Notes under the pieces: generated by a model | Database searches by the model: none | What the model saw: the letters and a program-made list of their open reading frames with translations, nothing else | Told to the model about the DNA's origin: nothing | Made by a program: the position numbers and the translations under genes | Part shown: piece after piece, positions 17,026 through 25,098 of the stretch | Position numbering within the stretch: the first letter of the stretch is position 1 | Layout: the number at the start of each line of letters is the position of its first letter | Source: Ruminococcus sp. | GTDB lineage: Bacteria; Bacillota; Clostridia; Oscillospirales; Ruminococcaceae | Direction: 5' to 3' | Assembly: GCA_017620025.1 (NCBI GenBank) | Contig: JAFZRF010000003.1 | Location: forward strand, 83,336 to 147,335 | Length of the DNA: 64,000 nt

Positions 17026-18543
17026 ATGTCAAAGAAACCCGTAGCACTTATTATAATGGACGGCTTCGGCTACAATCCCGATACCTACGGCAACGCTATC
17101 GCTGCTGCTAAGAAGCCTAACCTTGACAAGTACATGGCGGAGTGCCCGAATACTCTCATCGGCGCAAGCGGCCTTGATGTAGGTCTGCCGGACGGCCAGA
17201 TGGGCAACTCCGAGGTAGGCCATACCAATATCGGTGCAGGCCGTATCGTATACCAGATGCTCGTCAAGATCTCCAAGGACATCAAGGACGGTACCTTCTT
17301 CAATAACAAGGCTATCCTTGCTGCTATGGAGAACTGCAAGGCAAAGGGCAGCGCTCTTCACCTGATGGGACTTCTCTCTCCCGGCGGCGTACACAGCCAC
17401 ATGGAGCATCTCTACGGCATCGTTGAGATGGCTAAGAAGAACGGTCTCGACAAGGTATATATCCACGCATTCCTCGACGGCCGTGACGTTCCTCCGTCAT
17501 CCGCTGCAGAGTATATGGAAGAGGCAGTAGCAGAGCTGAAGAAGATCGGTCTCGGCAAGGTAGCTACTATCTCCGGCCGTTTCTATGCTATGGACAGAGA
17601 CAATGCCTGGGACAGAGTTGAGAAGGCTTATTCTGCACTCGTTTACGGCGAGGGTGTACAGGAGACAGATCCCGTACAGGCAATAAAGAACTCCTACGAC
17701 AACGGCGTAACAGACGAATTCATGCTTCCTACAGTTATCGCAGGCGGCGCACAGATAAAGGCTGACGACAGCGTTATCTTCTTCAACTTCCGTCCTGACC
17801 GTGCAAGACAGATCACACGTTCCTTCGTTGATCCCGAGTTCACAGGCTTCGAGAGAAAGAACGGTTTCTTCCCTGTAAACTTCGTATGTATGGCACAGTA
17901 CGATGCTACAATGCCCAATGTATCCGTAGCTTATCCTCCGGAGCAGCTCACAATGACAATGGGCGAGTACCTTGCAAAGCTCGGCAAGACACAGCTCCGT
18001 ATCGCTGAGACACAGAAGTATGCACACGTTACATTCTTCTTCAACGGCGGCGAGGAGAAGCAGTTCGAGGGCGAGGATCGTATCCTTATCAAGTCTCCCG
18101 ACGTACCCACATTCGACCTCAAGCCCGAGATGAGCGCTTATGAGGTATGTGATGCAGTACTCGAGGCTATCAACAGCGACAAGTACGATGTTATCATCCT
18201 CAACTACGCTAACTGCGACATGGTAGGCCATACAGGTATCTTCGATGCTGCTGTAAAGGCTGTAGAGGCAGTTGACGAGTGCGTAGGCAAAATGGTTGAC
18301 GCTATCCTTGCAAAGGGCGGCGCAGCTCTTATCACAGCTGACCACGGTAATGCTGACAAGATGATGGAGCCCGACGGAAGCCCCTTCACAGCTCACACAA
18401 CAAATCCTGTACCGCTTATCGCAGTAGGCGTTGAGGGCGAGCTCATCGAAGGCGGCGTGCTTGCAGACCTTGCACCTACAATGCTGAAGATAATGAACGT
18501 ACCTCAGCCTGAGGAAATGACAGGCAAGTGCCTGCTCAAGTGA
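17026..18543 (+). CDS. gpmI: 2,3-bisphosphoglycerate-independent phosphoglycerate mutase
   Basis: A 505-residue alkaline-phosphatase-superfamily enzyme converting 3- to 2-phosphoglycerate. MDGFGYN holds the first metal-binding aspartate, MGNSEVGHTNIGAGR the catalytic serine that is phosphorylated in the cycle, HAFLDGRDVPP and SGRFYAMDRDNAWDR the substrate arginines, and ADHGNADKM and AHTTNPVP the C-terminal metal ligands. Length fits the family (about 510). The ATG at 17026 follows AAAGGAG by 9 bases. Part of the local group of lower-glycolysis genes with pgk and tpiA, but transcribed separately. Confidence 0.97.
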   Translation: MSKKPVALIIMDGFGYNPDTYGNAIAAAKKPNLDKYMAECPNTLIGASGLDVGLPDGQMGNSEVGHTNIGAGRIVYQMLVKISKDIKDGTFFNNKAILAAMENCKAKGSALHLMGLLSPGGVHSHMEHLYGIVEMAKKNGLDKVYIHAFLDGRDVPPSSAAEYMEEAVAELKKIGLGKVATISGRFYAMDRDNAWDRVEKAYSALVYGEGVQETDPVQAIKNSYDNGVTDEFMLPTVIAGGAQIKADDSVIFFNFRPDRARQITRSFVDPEFTGFERKNGFFPVNFVCMAQYDATMPNVSVAYPPEQLTMTMGEYLAKLGKTQLRIAETQKYAHVTFFFNGGEEKQFEGEDRILIKSPDVPTFDLKPEMSAYEVCDAVLEAINSDKYDVIILNYANCDMVGHTGIFDAAVKAVEAVDECVGKMVDAILAKGGAALITADHGNADKMMEPDGSPFTAHTTNPVPLIAVGVEGELIEGGVLADLAPTMLKIMNVPQPEEMTGKCLLK

Positions 18544-18594
18544 TTATTCCCGTCTGCACCCCTTGCTTCAATGGGGGTGTCTCAGGCGGATCAA

Positions 18595-18760
18595 TATCGG
18601 GGGCGCTGCCCCCGCACCCCTGCCAAAGAGGCTCTGCCTCTCTGGACTCTCATTCCAAAATGCCCCCTCCCCATTCATGGGGAGGGGGCATTTTGCAGTG
18701 GGATTCCTAAGGGACGAGTCCCTTAGGCGGGAGTTTGAGGGCAGAGCCCTCAATATGGGT
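18595..18760. repeat. Chained-palindrome intergenic repeat, copy 2
   Basis: The stretch contains GGGGGCGCTGCCCCC, AGAGGCTCTGCCTCT, CCTAAGGGACGAGTCCCTTAGG-type and TTGAGGGCAGAGCCCTCAA inverted repeats in a row. GGGATTCCTAAGGGA near 18700 is a variant of the start of copy 1. It lies between gpmI and the aspartyl-tRNA synthetase; no protein is likely. Confidence 0.7.
18657..18694. terminator. Strong terminator-like hairpin within repeat copy 2
   Basis: AAAATGCCCCCTCCCCAT pairs with ATGGGGAGGGGGCATTTT around a two-base loop, an 18-bp perfect stem. Its position suits termination of gpmI and also protects the downstream gene from read-through. Confidence 0.7.
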
Positions 18761-18810
18761 TTGTCAGAGGTACCATATTGAAGCAAAAGCTGTAGACCGG
18801 GCTTTGGCAC

Positions 18811-18839
18811 TTGACAAAAAGGCAAAAATGTGGTATAAA
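18811..18839 (+). promoter_or_regulatory. Promoter of the aspartyl-tRNA synthetase gene
   Basis: TTGACA (18811-18816) and TATAAA (18834-18839) are 17 bases apart, 56 bases before the ATG at 18895. Confidence 0.7.
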
Positions 18840-18894
18840 AAGAAGTGGACATTTTATCAGTATAAAATGAAATCAGTCTTATGGAGGAATCAAT

Positions 18895-20229
18895 ATGGAG
18901 AGAACTTATATCTCCGATGTACGCAGCAGTCTCGGCACTCCCATAAAGGTACAGGGCTTCGTTGAGAACTTCCGCAACAGCCGTGCTATGGCGTTCATCG
19001 TACTTAAGGATATCACAGGCAAGCTTCAGATCACAGTAGAAAAGGAGAAGCTCCCCGAGCTGGTCGAGACACTCGATCAGATCACAGGCGATTCTGTACT
19101 CACAGTTACAGGTATCGTTTCCGAGAACGACTATGTCAAGATGGGCGGTCTCGAGATGATCCCCGATTCTATCATCATCGAGAGCATCGCAGACGCTATC
19201 CCGATCGCAAGAAAGGATATCCCCGCTACCAAGAAGAAGGCAGCAGTTGAGCGTTCAAGCATCGATCAGAGAATAGATTACCGCTGGATCGACCTCAGAA
19301 CAGACGAGAACCAGCTCATGTTCAAGGTCCAGACAGTTATGGTCAACGCAATGAGAAAGTTCCTGCTTGACAGGAAGTTCATTGAGATACACACTCCAAA
19401 GCTCATAGGCACAGCAAGTGAGAGCGGTTCAAACGTATTCGAGGTACAGTACTTCGACCGCAAGGCATATCTTGCACAGAGCCCTCAGTTCTACAAGCAG
19501 ATGGCTATGGCGAGCGGCTTCGAGCGTATCTTCGAGGTTGGACCTGTATTCCGTGCAGAGAAGTCCTTCACAAGCAAGCATACAACAGAATTCACCGGCT
19601 TCGATCTTGAGTTCAGCTATATCAACTCCTTCCGTGACGTTATGAAGATGGAGGAGGAGCTCCTCACAGCTATGCTAAAGGAAGTTAAGGAGAGCTACGG
19701 CGACCAGATACAGGAGCTTTTCGGCACTGAGGTCATCGTTCCCGAGACTCCTTTCCCTGTAGTCAAGCTGGCAGACCTTTACAAGGCACTCGAGGAGGAG
19801 TTCGGCTACACAGTTGACGATTCCGAAAAGGGCGACCTTACAACAGACGCCGAGAGACTCAGCTACGAGTGGGTAAAGAAGCACTATGGCCACGAGTTCC
19901 TCTTCGTTACAGACTTTGACGCAGAGCAGAGAGCATTCTATCATATGCGTGACGAGAACGGCGTTCCTATGGGTTATGACCTTATCTGGAGAGGCGTTGA
20001 GATCACAACAGGCGCACAGAGAGAGCACCGCTACGAGCAGCTCAAGGCACAGGCTGACGAGAAGGGACTTGCAGAGGATGTTAAATTCTATCTTGAGTTC
20101 TTCAAGTACGGCTGTCCTCCTCACGGCGGCTTCGGTATCGGCGTAGACAGACTTACAATGCTGCTCCTCGGCCTCCACATCAAGGAGGCAATGTTCCTCT
20201 TCCGCGGACCCAACAGACTCAATCCATAA
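18895..20229 (+). CDS. aspS: Aspartyl-tRNA synthetase, archaeal/eukaryal type
   Basis: A 444-residue class IIb synthetase: an N-terminal OB-fold anticodon-binding domain (~1-105), then the catalytic core with motif 1 around KFLLDRKFIEIHTPKL, the AYLAQSPQFYKQ segment, motif 2 FRAEKSFTSKHTTEFTGFDLE, and motif 3 GFGIGVDRLTMLLLG, ending in FRGPNRLNP. The absence of the bacterial GAD insertion and the ~440-residue length mark the archaeal-type AspRS, not the ~590-residue bacterial form. Such enzymes in bacteria are often a second copy and may be non-discriminating (charging tRNA-Asn as well). AsnRS is the main alternative; SESGSNVFEVQYFDRKAYLAQ fits AspRS better. Confidence 0.85.
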   Translation: MERTYISDVRSSLGTPIKVQGFVENFRNSRAMAFIVLKDITGKLQITVEKEKLPELVETLDQITGDSVLTVTGIVSENDYVKMGGLEMIPDSIIIESIADAIPIARKDIPATKKKAAVERSSIDQRIDYRWIDLRTDENQLMFKVQTVMVNAMRKFLLDRKFIEIHTPKLIGTASESGSNVFEVQYFDRKAYLAQSPQFYKQMAMASGFERIFEVGPVFRAEKSFTSKHTTEFTGFDLEFSYINSFRDVMKMEEELLTAMLKEVKESYGDQIQELFGTEVIVPETPFPVVKLADLYKALEEEFGYTVDDSEKGDLTTDAERLSYEWVKKHYGHEFLFVTDFDAEQRAFYHMRDENGVPMGYDLIWRGVEITTGAQREHRYEQLKAQADEKGLAEDVKFYLEFFKYGCPPHGGFGIGVDRLTMLLLGLHIKEAMFLFRGPNRLNP

Positions 20230-20278
20230 GCAATAATATTCATACCAAATGAATAATATTATAATAGCATAAGAATAA

Positions 20279-20320
20279 AAGCCACAGCACGGCAGGTATA
20301 GACTGCCGGTGCTGTGGCTT
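20279..20320 (+). terminator. Terminator of the aspartyl-tRNA synthetase gene
   Basis: AAGCCACAGCACGGCAG pairs with CTGCCGGTGCTGTGGCTT (one mismatch), a 17-bp stem followed by ATATTTAT. Confidence 0.8.
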
Positions 20321-20450
20321 ATATTTATGTGTTGATATGGAAATATATTCATGTTCATTCTGTGATAAAATTGTTAGCATCACAAAACAGAACCTTGAAA
20401 TATGACTATTTATAGGCAAAAACTGAATGATGGATTTTTGTGACAAAAAC

Positions 20451-20479
20451 TTGACATTTTCATAACGATGTGATATAAT
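20451..20479 (+). promoter_or_regulatory. Promoter of the 20558 lipoprotein gene
   Basis: TTGACA (20451-20456) and TATAAT (20474-20479) are 17 bases apart with a TG extension before the -10 box. Confidence 0.8.
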
Positions 20480-20492
20480 ATGCTTGCAAGAG

Positions 20493-20536
20493 GTTCAGAA
20501 GATCACGATAAAGGTTATCGTGAACCGATTCTGAAC
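20493..20536 (+). promoter_or_regulatory. Nested hairpin in the leader of the lipoprotein mRNA
   Basis: An outer stem GTTCAGAA/TTCTGAAC encloses an inner stem TCACGATAA/TTATCGTGA. The structure begins about seven bases after the predicted transcription start and ends eight bases before AGGAGGG, so it probably caps and stabilises the 5' end of the mRNA. Confidence 0.6.
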
Positions 20537-20557
20537 AATATACAGGAGGGAATAATT

Positions 20558-21211
20558 ATGAAAAAAGCAATCACCACAGCAACACTTCTTATCTGCCTTT
20601 CAGCTGTTCTTTCAAGCTGCTCGGCAAAGGACAACGTAACTGACACAGCATCCACCGCATCAGCAACAGAGTCAGTGACAGAAGCAGAGAAGACAGAGGC
20701 CGCTACTGAGGCGGAAGAGACAGAAGCACCTGCCGCAGCAGATGCAGATGCAGCAGACTTCATCGGAAAGTGGCAGGCAAAGGACATTATCGTTGACGGA
20801 GAAAAGTCAGATGACCTCTGGGGTGCTCCGGCATTCACACTGTTCCAGATCGAGCTCAACGAGGATAACACAGGCACGTTCACTTCGTTCCTGTTTACCG
20901 ATATCGATCCCGAGCAGATCACATGGTCATTCAATGACGAAGGCAAGGTAGTTCTTGAGGCGGTCAATGAAGATATTGACCTTTCCGGTTCCTACTTTGT
21001 TAAGGAAGGTGACGGAATGGTATTTGATATGTCCGACGAAATGAGCGAATTCAAGGCTGATCTTGAGAAGGTCGATGAATTCACTCCTATCCCCGAGGAC
21101 ACTGAGATGTCATTCAGCTACAGCAGCGAGGACGACGAGTCGTTCGGCGGCGAATGGGAGATCAGCGTTGACGGCGACGATGTAACAGTATCAGAGGTAA
21201 CTTCAGAATAA
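20558..21211 (+). CDS. Hypothetical lipoprotein
   Basis: A 217-residue secreted lipoprotein: signal peptide MKKAITTATLLICLSAVLSSC with the lipidated cysteine at 21, then a ~40-residue Thr/Ala/Glu-rich linker and a soluble domain of about 130 residues that begins DFIGKWQAKDIIVDG. The domain resembles the small beta-rich lipocalin-like or META-like domains common in ruminococcal lipoproteins (a statement of fold likeness only). AGGAGGG precedes the ATG at 20558 by 7 bases; the longer frame begins inside the promoter. Followed by the TM2 genes, possibly as one unit. Function unknown. Confidence 0.8.
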   Translation: MKKAITTATLLICLSAVLSSCSAKDNVTDTASTASATESVTEAEKTEAATEAEETEAPAAADADAADFIGKWQAKDIIVDGEKSDDLWGAPAFTLFQIELNEDNTGTFTSFLFTDIDPEQITWSFNDEGKVVLEAVNEDIDLSGSYFVKEGDGMVFDMSDEMSEFKADLEKVDEFTPIPEDTEMSFSYSSEDDESFGGEWEISVDGDDVTVSEVTSE

Positions 21212-21276
21212 GACATAAGAAAAGGTGTGTTTGTCAGTTGGGGTACTGACATAAAGGATTATTGGAGGTAAGTACT

Positions 21277-21516
21277 ATGAAAGAAAAATTACCGGCAGGA
21301 CTTCTCGGTATATTCCTTGGAGGTTTCGGAGCGCACAAGTTCTACATGGGGTACAAGAAGGAAGCGCTTACGATGCTTCTGGTGTCGCTTCTGACCTGCG
21401 GCATCGGCGCTTCGATCATGGGTCCGATCGGACTTATCGAAGGCATTCTCTATCTTACGAAGACGGATGACGAATTCGAGGATACATACGTATTCGGTCA
21501 TAAAGGCTGGTTCTGA
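21277..21516 (+). CDS. TM2 domain membrane protein, copy 1
   Basis: A 79-residue protein consisting of a TM2 domain: two membrane helices joined by a tight turn, with the conserved FLGGFGAHKFYMGYKKEA and a following GIGASIMGPIGLIEGILYL segment. TTGGAGGTAAGT gives the ribosome binding site for the ATG at 21277. This copy is the most divergent of the three tandem TM2 genes here. TM2 proteins occur in all domains of life, with no settled biochemical role. Confidence 0.88.
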   Translation: MKEKLPAGLLGIFLGGFGAHKFYMGYKKEALTMLLVSLLTCGIGASIMGPIGLIEGILYLTKTDDEFEDTYVFGHKGWF

Positions 21517-21560
21517 TCAGCGTTAATGATATAGGTGTAAATTATCAGGAGGTATTAATT

Positions 21561-21800
21561 ATGAAAAGCAGAATCGCAGCAGGATTACTCGCAATATTCC
21601 TTGGGGCACTCGGAATCCACAAGTTCTATCTCGGCTACACAAAGCAGGGCATCATTACACTCGTTATCTCGCTCTTTACCTTCGGCATCGGAGCCGCAGT
21701 AATGCAGATCATAGGTATCATTGAAGGTATCATGTATCTGTCAAAGTCCGATGAAGAGTTTGAGTTTTCTTACGTTGATTATCAGAAGTGCTGGTTCTGA
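21561..21800 (+). CDS. TM2 domain membrane protein, copy 2
   Basis: A 79-residue TM2 protein (FLGALGIHKFYLGYTKQGI, then GIGAAVMQIIGIIEGIMYL) with a C-terminal SYVDYQKCWF. TCAGGAGGTATTAATT precedes the ATG. It differs from copy 3 at only four residues, and the ~35 bases upstream are shared as well, showing a recent duplication that included the translation start region. Confidence 0.88.
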   Translation: MKSRIAAGLLAIFLGALGIHKFYLGYTKQGIITLVISLFTFGIGAAVMQIIGIIEGIMYLSKSDEEFEFSYVDYQKCWF

Positions 21801-21846
21801 TATGAATAAACAATGATATAGGTGAAATTATCAGGAGGTATTAATT

Positions 21847-22086
21847 ATGAAAAGCAGAATCGCAGCAGGAGTACTTGCAATATTATTCGGGGCACTCGGA
21901 GTCCACAAGTTCTATCTCGGCTACACAAAGCAGGGCATCATTACACTCGTTATCTCGCTCTTTACCTTCGGCATCGGAGCCGCAGTAATGCAGATCATAG
22001 GTATCATTGAAGGTATCATGTATCTTTCAAAGTCGGATGAAGAGTTTGAGTTTTCTTACGTTGATTATCAGAAGTGCTGGTTCTGA
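21847..22086 (+). CDS. TM2 domain membrane protein, copy 3
   Basis: A 79-residue near-copy of the preceding gene (changes within residues 9-20 only: V, L, F and V replace L, F, L and I). The repeated unit is about 286 bases long including the spacer. Same ribosome binding site and spacing. Terminator at 22103 follows. Confidence 0.88.
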   Translation: MKSRIAAGVLAILFGALGVHKFYLGYTKQGIITLVISLFTFGIGAAVMQIIGIIEGIMYLSKSDEEFEFSYVDYQKCWF

Positions 22087-22102
22087 TAATATGATATATA
22101 CA

Positions 22103-22139
22103 AAATCCCGGAAGGAGCACGCTGTTCCTTCCGGGATTT
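22103..22139 (+). terminator. Terminator of the TM2 gene cluster
   Basis: AAATCCCGGAAGGA pairs with TCCTTCCGGGATTT (with one GC clamp offset), a ~14-bp stem followed by GCTTTTCCC. Confidence 0.8.
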
Positions 22140-22172
22140 GCTTTTCCCGCTGCAGCAGAGTGGGACAAAGAG

Positions 22173-22209
22173 AGCCCGTATGCGATCCTTTACGGAGTGC
22201 ATACGGGCT
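22173..22209 (-). terminator. Terminator of the P-type ATPase gene
   Basis: AGCCCGTATGC pairs with GCATACGGGCT, 5 bases from the ATPase stop codon on the minus strand, with TCTCTTT following in that direction. Confidence 0.75.
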
Positions 22210-22214
22210 TTGTA

Positions 22215-24854
22215 TTATTCTTCAGTCTTCTTTAATCTCTGGAATGCCTTTACTACTTCTACTATCGGTACGATAGCTGCTGCAATGACTGCGGCAAGTA
22301 CGTACTGCATAGCTGAGAGCTCGACAAGTGAGAATATAGTTCTGAGACCGGGAACGAGAAGTATCGGGATGAGTATCAGGAATGATACGATGATAGATAC
22401 AGTAAGCAGCTTGTTGTGTGTCTTTAAGCTGAATACTGATTCCTTCAGACTGCGCATATTCCATGCGTGGAGCATCTCACATACAGAGAGTGTGATGAAT
22501 GCCATTGTGGTGCCTGCCTCGGGAGAGGTCTGAGCGCCTATAACGTAGGAAACTATGGTGAGAAGTGCGATCACGATACCCTGCCAGAGGAGGTTGATGC
22601 CGAGTCCTTCAGAGAAGATGTGTGCATTTGAGCTTCTCGGCTTACGGGACATGATGCCTTCCTCAGCGGCCTCCATACCCAGTGCAACAGCGGGGAAGCA
22701 GTCGGAAACCAGGTTGATCCAGAGGAGGTGAACAGGTCCGAAGATGGTGAATGAACCGTTTGTCAGCTTTCCGAGACCGAGTGTTGCGATAAGGATACAT
22801 ATTACCTCGGAGAGGTTGCTCGAGAGGAGGAACTGTATAGCCTTGCGGATGTTGTCGTAAATACGTCTTCCTTCCTCAACAGCTCCTACGATTGTTGCGA
22901 AGTTGTCGTCCGTGAGTACCATATCGGCAACGTTCTTTGTAACGTCTGTACCTGTGATACCCATGCCGACGCCGATATCAGCGCTCTTGATGGAGGGAGC
23001 ATCGTTTACGCCGTCTCCGGTCATGGCTGTGGTCATATCCTTCCTGCGCCATGCGTTTACGATACGTACCTTGTGCTCGGGCTGTACACGGGCATATACG
23101 CTGTAGTTGCCTACAGTCTCGTTGAATACATCATCGGGTATCTTGTTGAGCTCTGCGCCTGTGAGAGCCTGCTGGCCCTCTTCAAGGATACCGAGCTCCT
23201 TGGCGATTGCCACTGCGGTATCTCTGTGGTCTCCGGTGATCATAACCGGACGGATGCCTGCTGTGCGGCAGAGACCGATAGCGTCCTTGACCTCGGGACG
23301 TACAGGATCGATCATACCTGTCATACCGATATATATGAGCTTCTTCTCAAGAGCCTCAGTGGAAAGATCCTCAGGGAGCTCGTCGTATTCACGGTAAGCG
23401 GCCATCAGCACACGGAGTGCGTCATCAGCCATTGCCTTGTTCTCAAGGAGGATGCGTCCGCGGTCTTCCTCGAACATACGGCGTACCTCACCCTTTTCAA
23501 GGATATGTGTACACTGTGCGAGAACTACATCGGGAGCGCCCTTGGTGTACTGTACATAGCCGTTCTCGGTCTTATGTATGGTGGACATCATCTTACGCAT
23601 CGAATCGAAGGGAGCCTCAGCAACACGGGGAGTCTTCTCCTCGAGCTCATACTTCTTGAGGCCGCACTTGTTGGCGTAGGCTACGAGAGCAGCCTCTGTA
23701 GGCTCTCCTGCAACTGTATCGTCAGCGTTGAGGACTGCATCACAGCAGAGACCCATAGCCTTTGCAAGGAGCTCCTTGTCGTCTGTGCTCTCCCTGACTA
23801 CAGTCATCTTGTTCTGTGTAAGGGTACCGGTCTTGTCGCTGCATATTACCTGAGCGCATCCGAGAGCCTCAACGGCTGTGAGACGGCGGATAACAGCTCC
23901 GCGCTTTGACATATTGGTTACGCCGATAGAGAGAACGACGGTAACAACTGCTGCAAGTCCCTCCGGGATAGCGGCAACTGCAAGGCTGACGGCTATCATG
24001 AAGGAGTTGAGGAAGGAGGGGAGAGTGACTGTGCCGCTCTTGATAAGTGACTGTACAACACTCAGTGCGAGTATGAAAACGCAGATGATAAGAACTGCGA
24101 CTGAGAGTATCTTACTGAGCTGAGTGAGGCTCTTCTGGAGGGGAGTCTCATCGTCGTCTGCTTCTGTGATAGCTCCGGCGATCTTGCCCATCTCTGTTTT
24201 CATTCCGGTAGCAACAACTACAGCCTCTGCACGGCCGTATGCGATGCTGCTTCCCATATAAAGCATATTCTTTCTGTCGCCGAGAGGTACTTCCTCACCG
24301 GTAAGTGTCTCGCTTGACTTGTCACATGGTACGCTCTCGCCGGTAAGAGCCGATTCCTCAGCCTTAAGGGCAGCAGCTTCAAGGATACGGCAGTCAGCCG
24401 GAACATTGTCACCTGCTTCGAGGGTGATGACATCACCGGGAACGAGCTCTGAGCTCGGTATAACTACAAGCTCACCTGAACGGAAGACCTTGCTCTGTGC
24501 GGCGCTCATTGCCTGAAGTGCTTCGATGGCTGATTCAGCCTTGTTCTCCTGATATACACCGAGTACGGCGTTTGCGATGACAACGAACAGGATGATGAAT
24601 ACGTCTGCTTCGAGCTTGCCCTCTGAGATTATGCCGGTTATGGCAGAGACTACAGCGGCGGCAAGCAGTACAAGTATCATTGGATTCTTGAACTGTTCGA
24701 TGAATCTTGCAAGGAGCGTCGGTTTCGGCGGCTCGTCAAGCTTGTTTTGACCTACATCTGCAAGGCGCTTGGCAGCCTCCTCCGCAGTAAGACCGGTCAG
24801 AGTACTGTTGACCTCGTTGAGAACGGCCTCCGTTGACTCAAGATAATGCTTCAT
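22215..24854 (-). CDS. P-type Ca2+-transporting ATPase
   Basis: An 879-residue P2-type cation ATPase. The order is N-terminal actuator part, TGESVPCDK (actuator dephosphorylation motif), the membrane helix with AVAAIPEGLAAVV (ion-binding PEGL), the phosphorylation site CSDKTGTLTQNKM, the nucleotide-binding KGAPDVVLAQC, MITGDHRDTAVAIA and TGDGVNDAPSIKSADIG hinge motifs, and six C-terminal helices with the ion-site NLVSDCFPAVALG. Length and PEGL point to the calcium (SERCA/PMCA-like, PacL) branch, although Mn2+ or Na+ transport has been seen in relatives. Single gene with its own leader hairpin and terminator. Confidence 0.92.
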   Translation of the reverse strand: MKHYLESTEAVLNEVNSTLTGLTAEEAAKRLADVGQNKLDEPPKPTLLARFIEQFKNPMILVLLAAAVVSAITGIISEGKLEADVFIILFVVIANAVLGVYQENKAESAIEALQAMSAAQSKVFRSGELVVIPSSELVPGDVITLEAGDNVPADCRILEAAALKAEESALTGESVPCDKSSETLTGEEVPLGDRKNMLYMGSSIAYGRAEAVVVATGMKTEMGKIAGAITEADDDETPLQKSLTQLSKILSVAVLIICVFILALSVVQSLIKSGTVTLPSFLNSFMIAVSLAVAAIPEGLAAVVTVVLSIGVTNMSKRGAVIRRLTAVEALGCAQVICSDKTGTLTQNKMTVVRESTDDKELLAKAMGLCCDAVLNADDTVAGEPTEAALVAYANKCGLKKYELEEKTPRVAEAPFDSMRKMMSTIHKTENGYVQYTKGAPDVVLAQCTHILEKGEVRRMFEEDRGRILLENKAMADDALRVLMAAYREYDELPEDLSTEALEKKLIYIGMTGMIDPVRPEVKDAIGLCRTAGIRPVMITGDHRDTAVAIAKELGILEEGQQALTGAELNKIPDDVFNETVGNYSVYARVQPEHKVRIVNAWRRKDMTTAMTGDGVNDAPSIKSADIGVGMGITGTDVTKNVADMVLTDDNFATIVGAVEEGRRIYDNIRKAIQFLLSSNLSEVICILIATLGLGKLTNGSFTIFGPVHLLWINLVSDCFPAVALGMEAAEEGIMSRKPRSSNAHIFSEGLGINLLWQGIVIALLTIVSYVIGAQTSPEAGTTMAFITLSVCEMLHAWNMRSLKESVFSLKTHNKLLTVSIIVSFLILIPILLVPGLRTIFSLVELSAMQYVLAAVIAAAIVPIVEVVKAFQRLKKTEE

Positions 24855-24905
24855 TTACTATTCCTCCGTTACGGAAAATTGTGGATAGACACGGATTTTT
24901 GCAGT

Positions 24906-24922
24906 GCAGAGAACAGCTCTGC
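24906..24922 (-). promoter_or_regulatory. Leader hairpin of the P-type ATPase mRNA
   Basis: GCAGAG pairs with CTCTGC around AACAG. It lies between a minus-strand TATAAT (24954-24949, weak -35) and the gene start. It does not match the yybP-ykoY riboswitch consensus. The rest of 24923-25061 shows nothing else. Confidence 0.4.
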
Positions 24923-25061
24923 AGCCGTGGACAGGCATATTCTGTCAAATTATAATCATACGAAATAACGGTGTATATATGATGAAAACAATGTGACAGG
25001 CAGGTGAAAGGCCTTTGATTTTACAAGGATTTTACAATGGTATCATTCAATTAAAAAAGAG

Positions 25062-25094
25062 AGCCCCGAGAATGCGGTCTCACATCTCAGGGCT
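25062..25094 (-). terminator. Terminator of the GH5-linked regulator gene
   Basis: AGCCCTGAGA pairs with TCTCGGGGCT on the minus strand, followed by CTCTTTTTTAATT: a classic intrinsic terminator 5 bases past the stop codon. Confidence 0.88.
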
Positions 25095-25098
25095 GTGG

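Noticed and set aside
18541-18781. Small plus-strand open frames in the gpmI-aspS gap
   Set aside because: They fall entirely within the palindromic repeat and have no ribosome binding site.
21277-22086. Phage holin genes
   Set aside because: The small two-helix proteins carry the FGxHKFYxGYxK TM2 signature and no phage genes are nearby.
24855-24960. yybP-ykoY (Mn2+) riboswitch before the P-type ATPase
   Set aside because: Such riboswitches often precede P-type ATPases, but the leader is short and shows only a single six-bp hairpin without the conserved loops.
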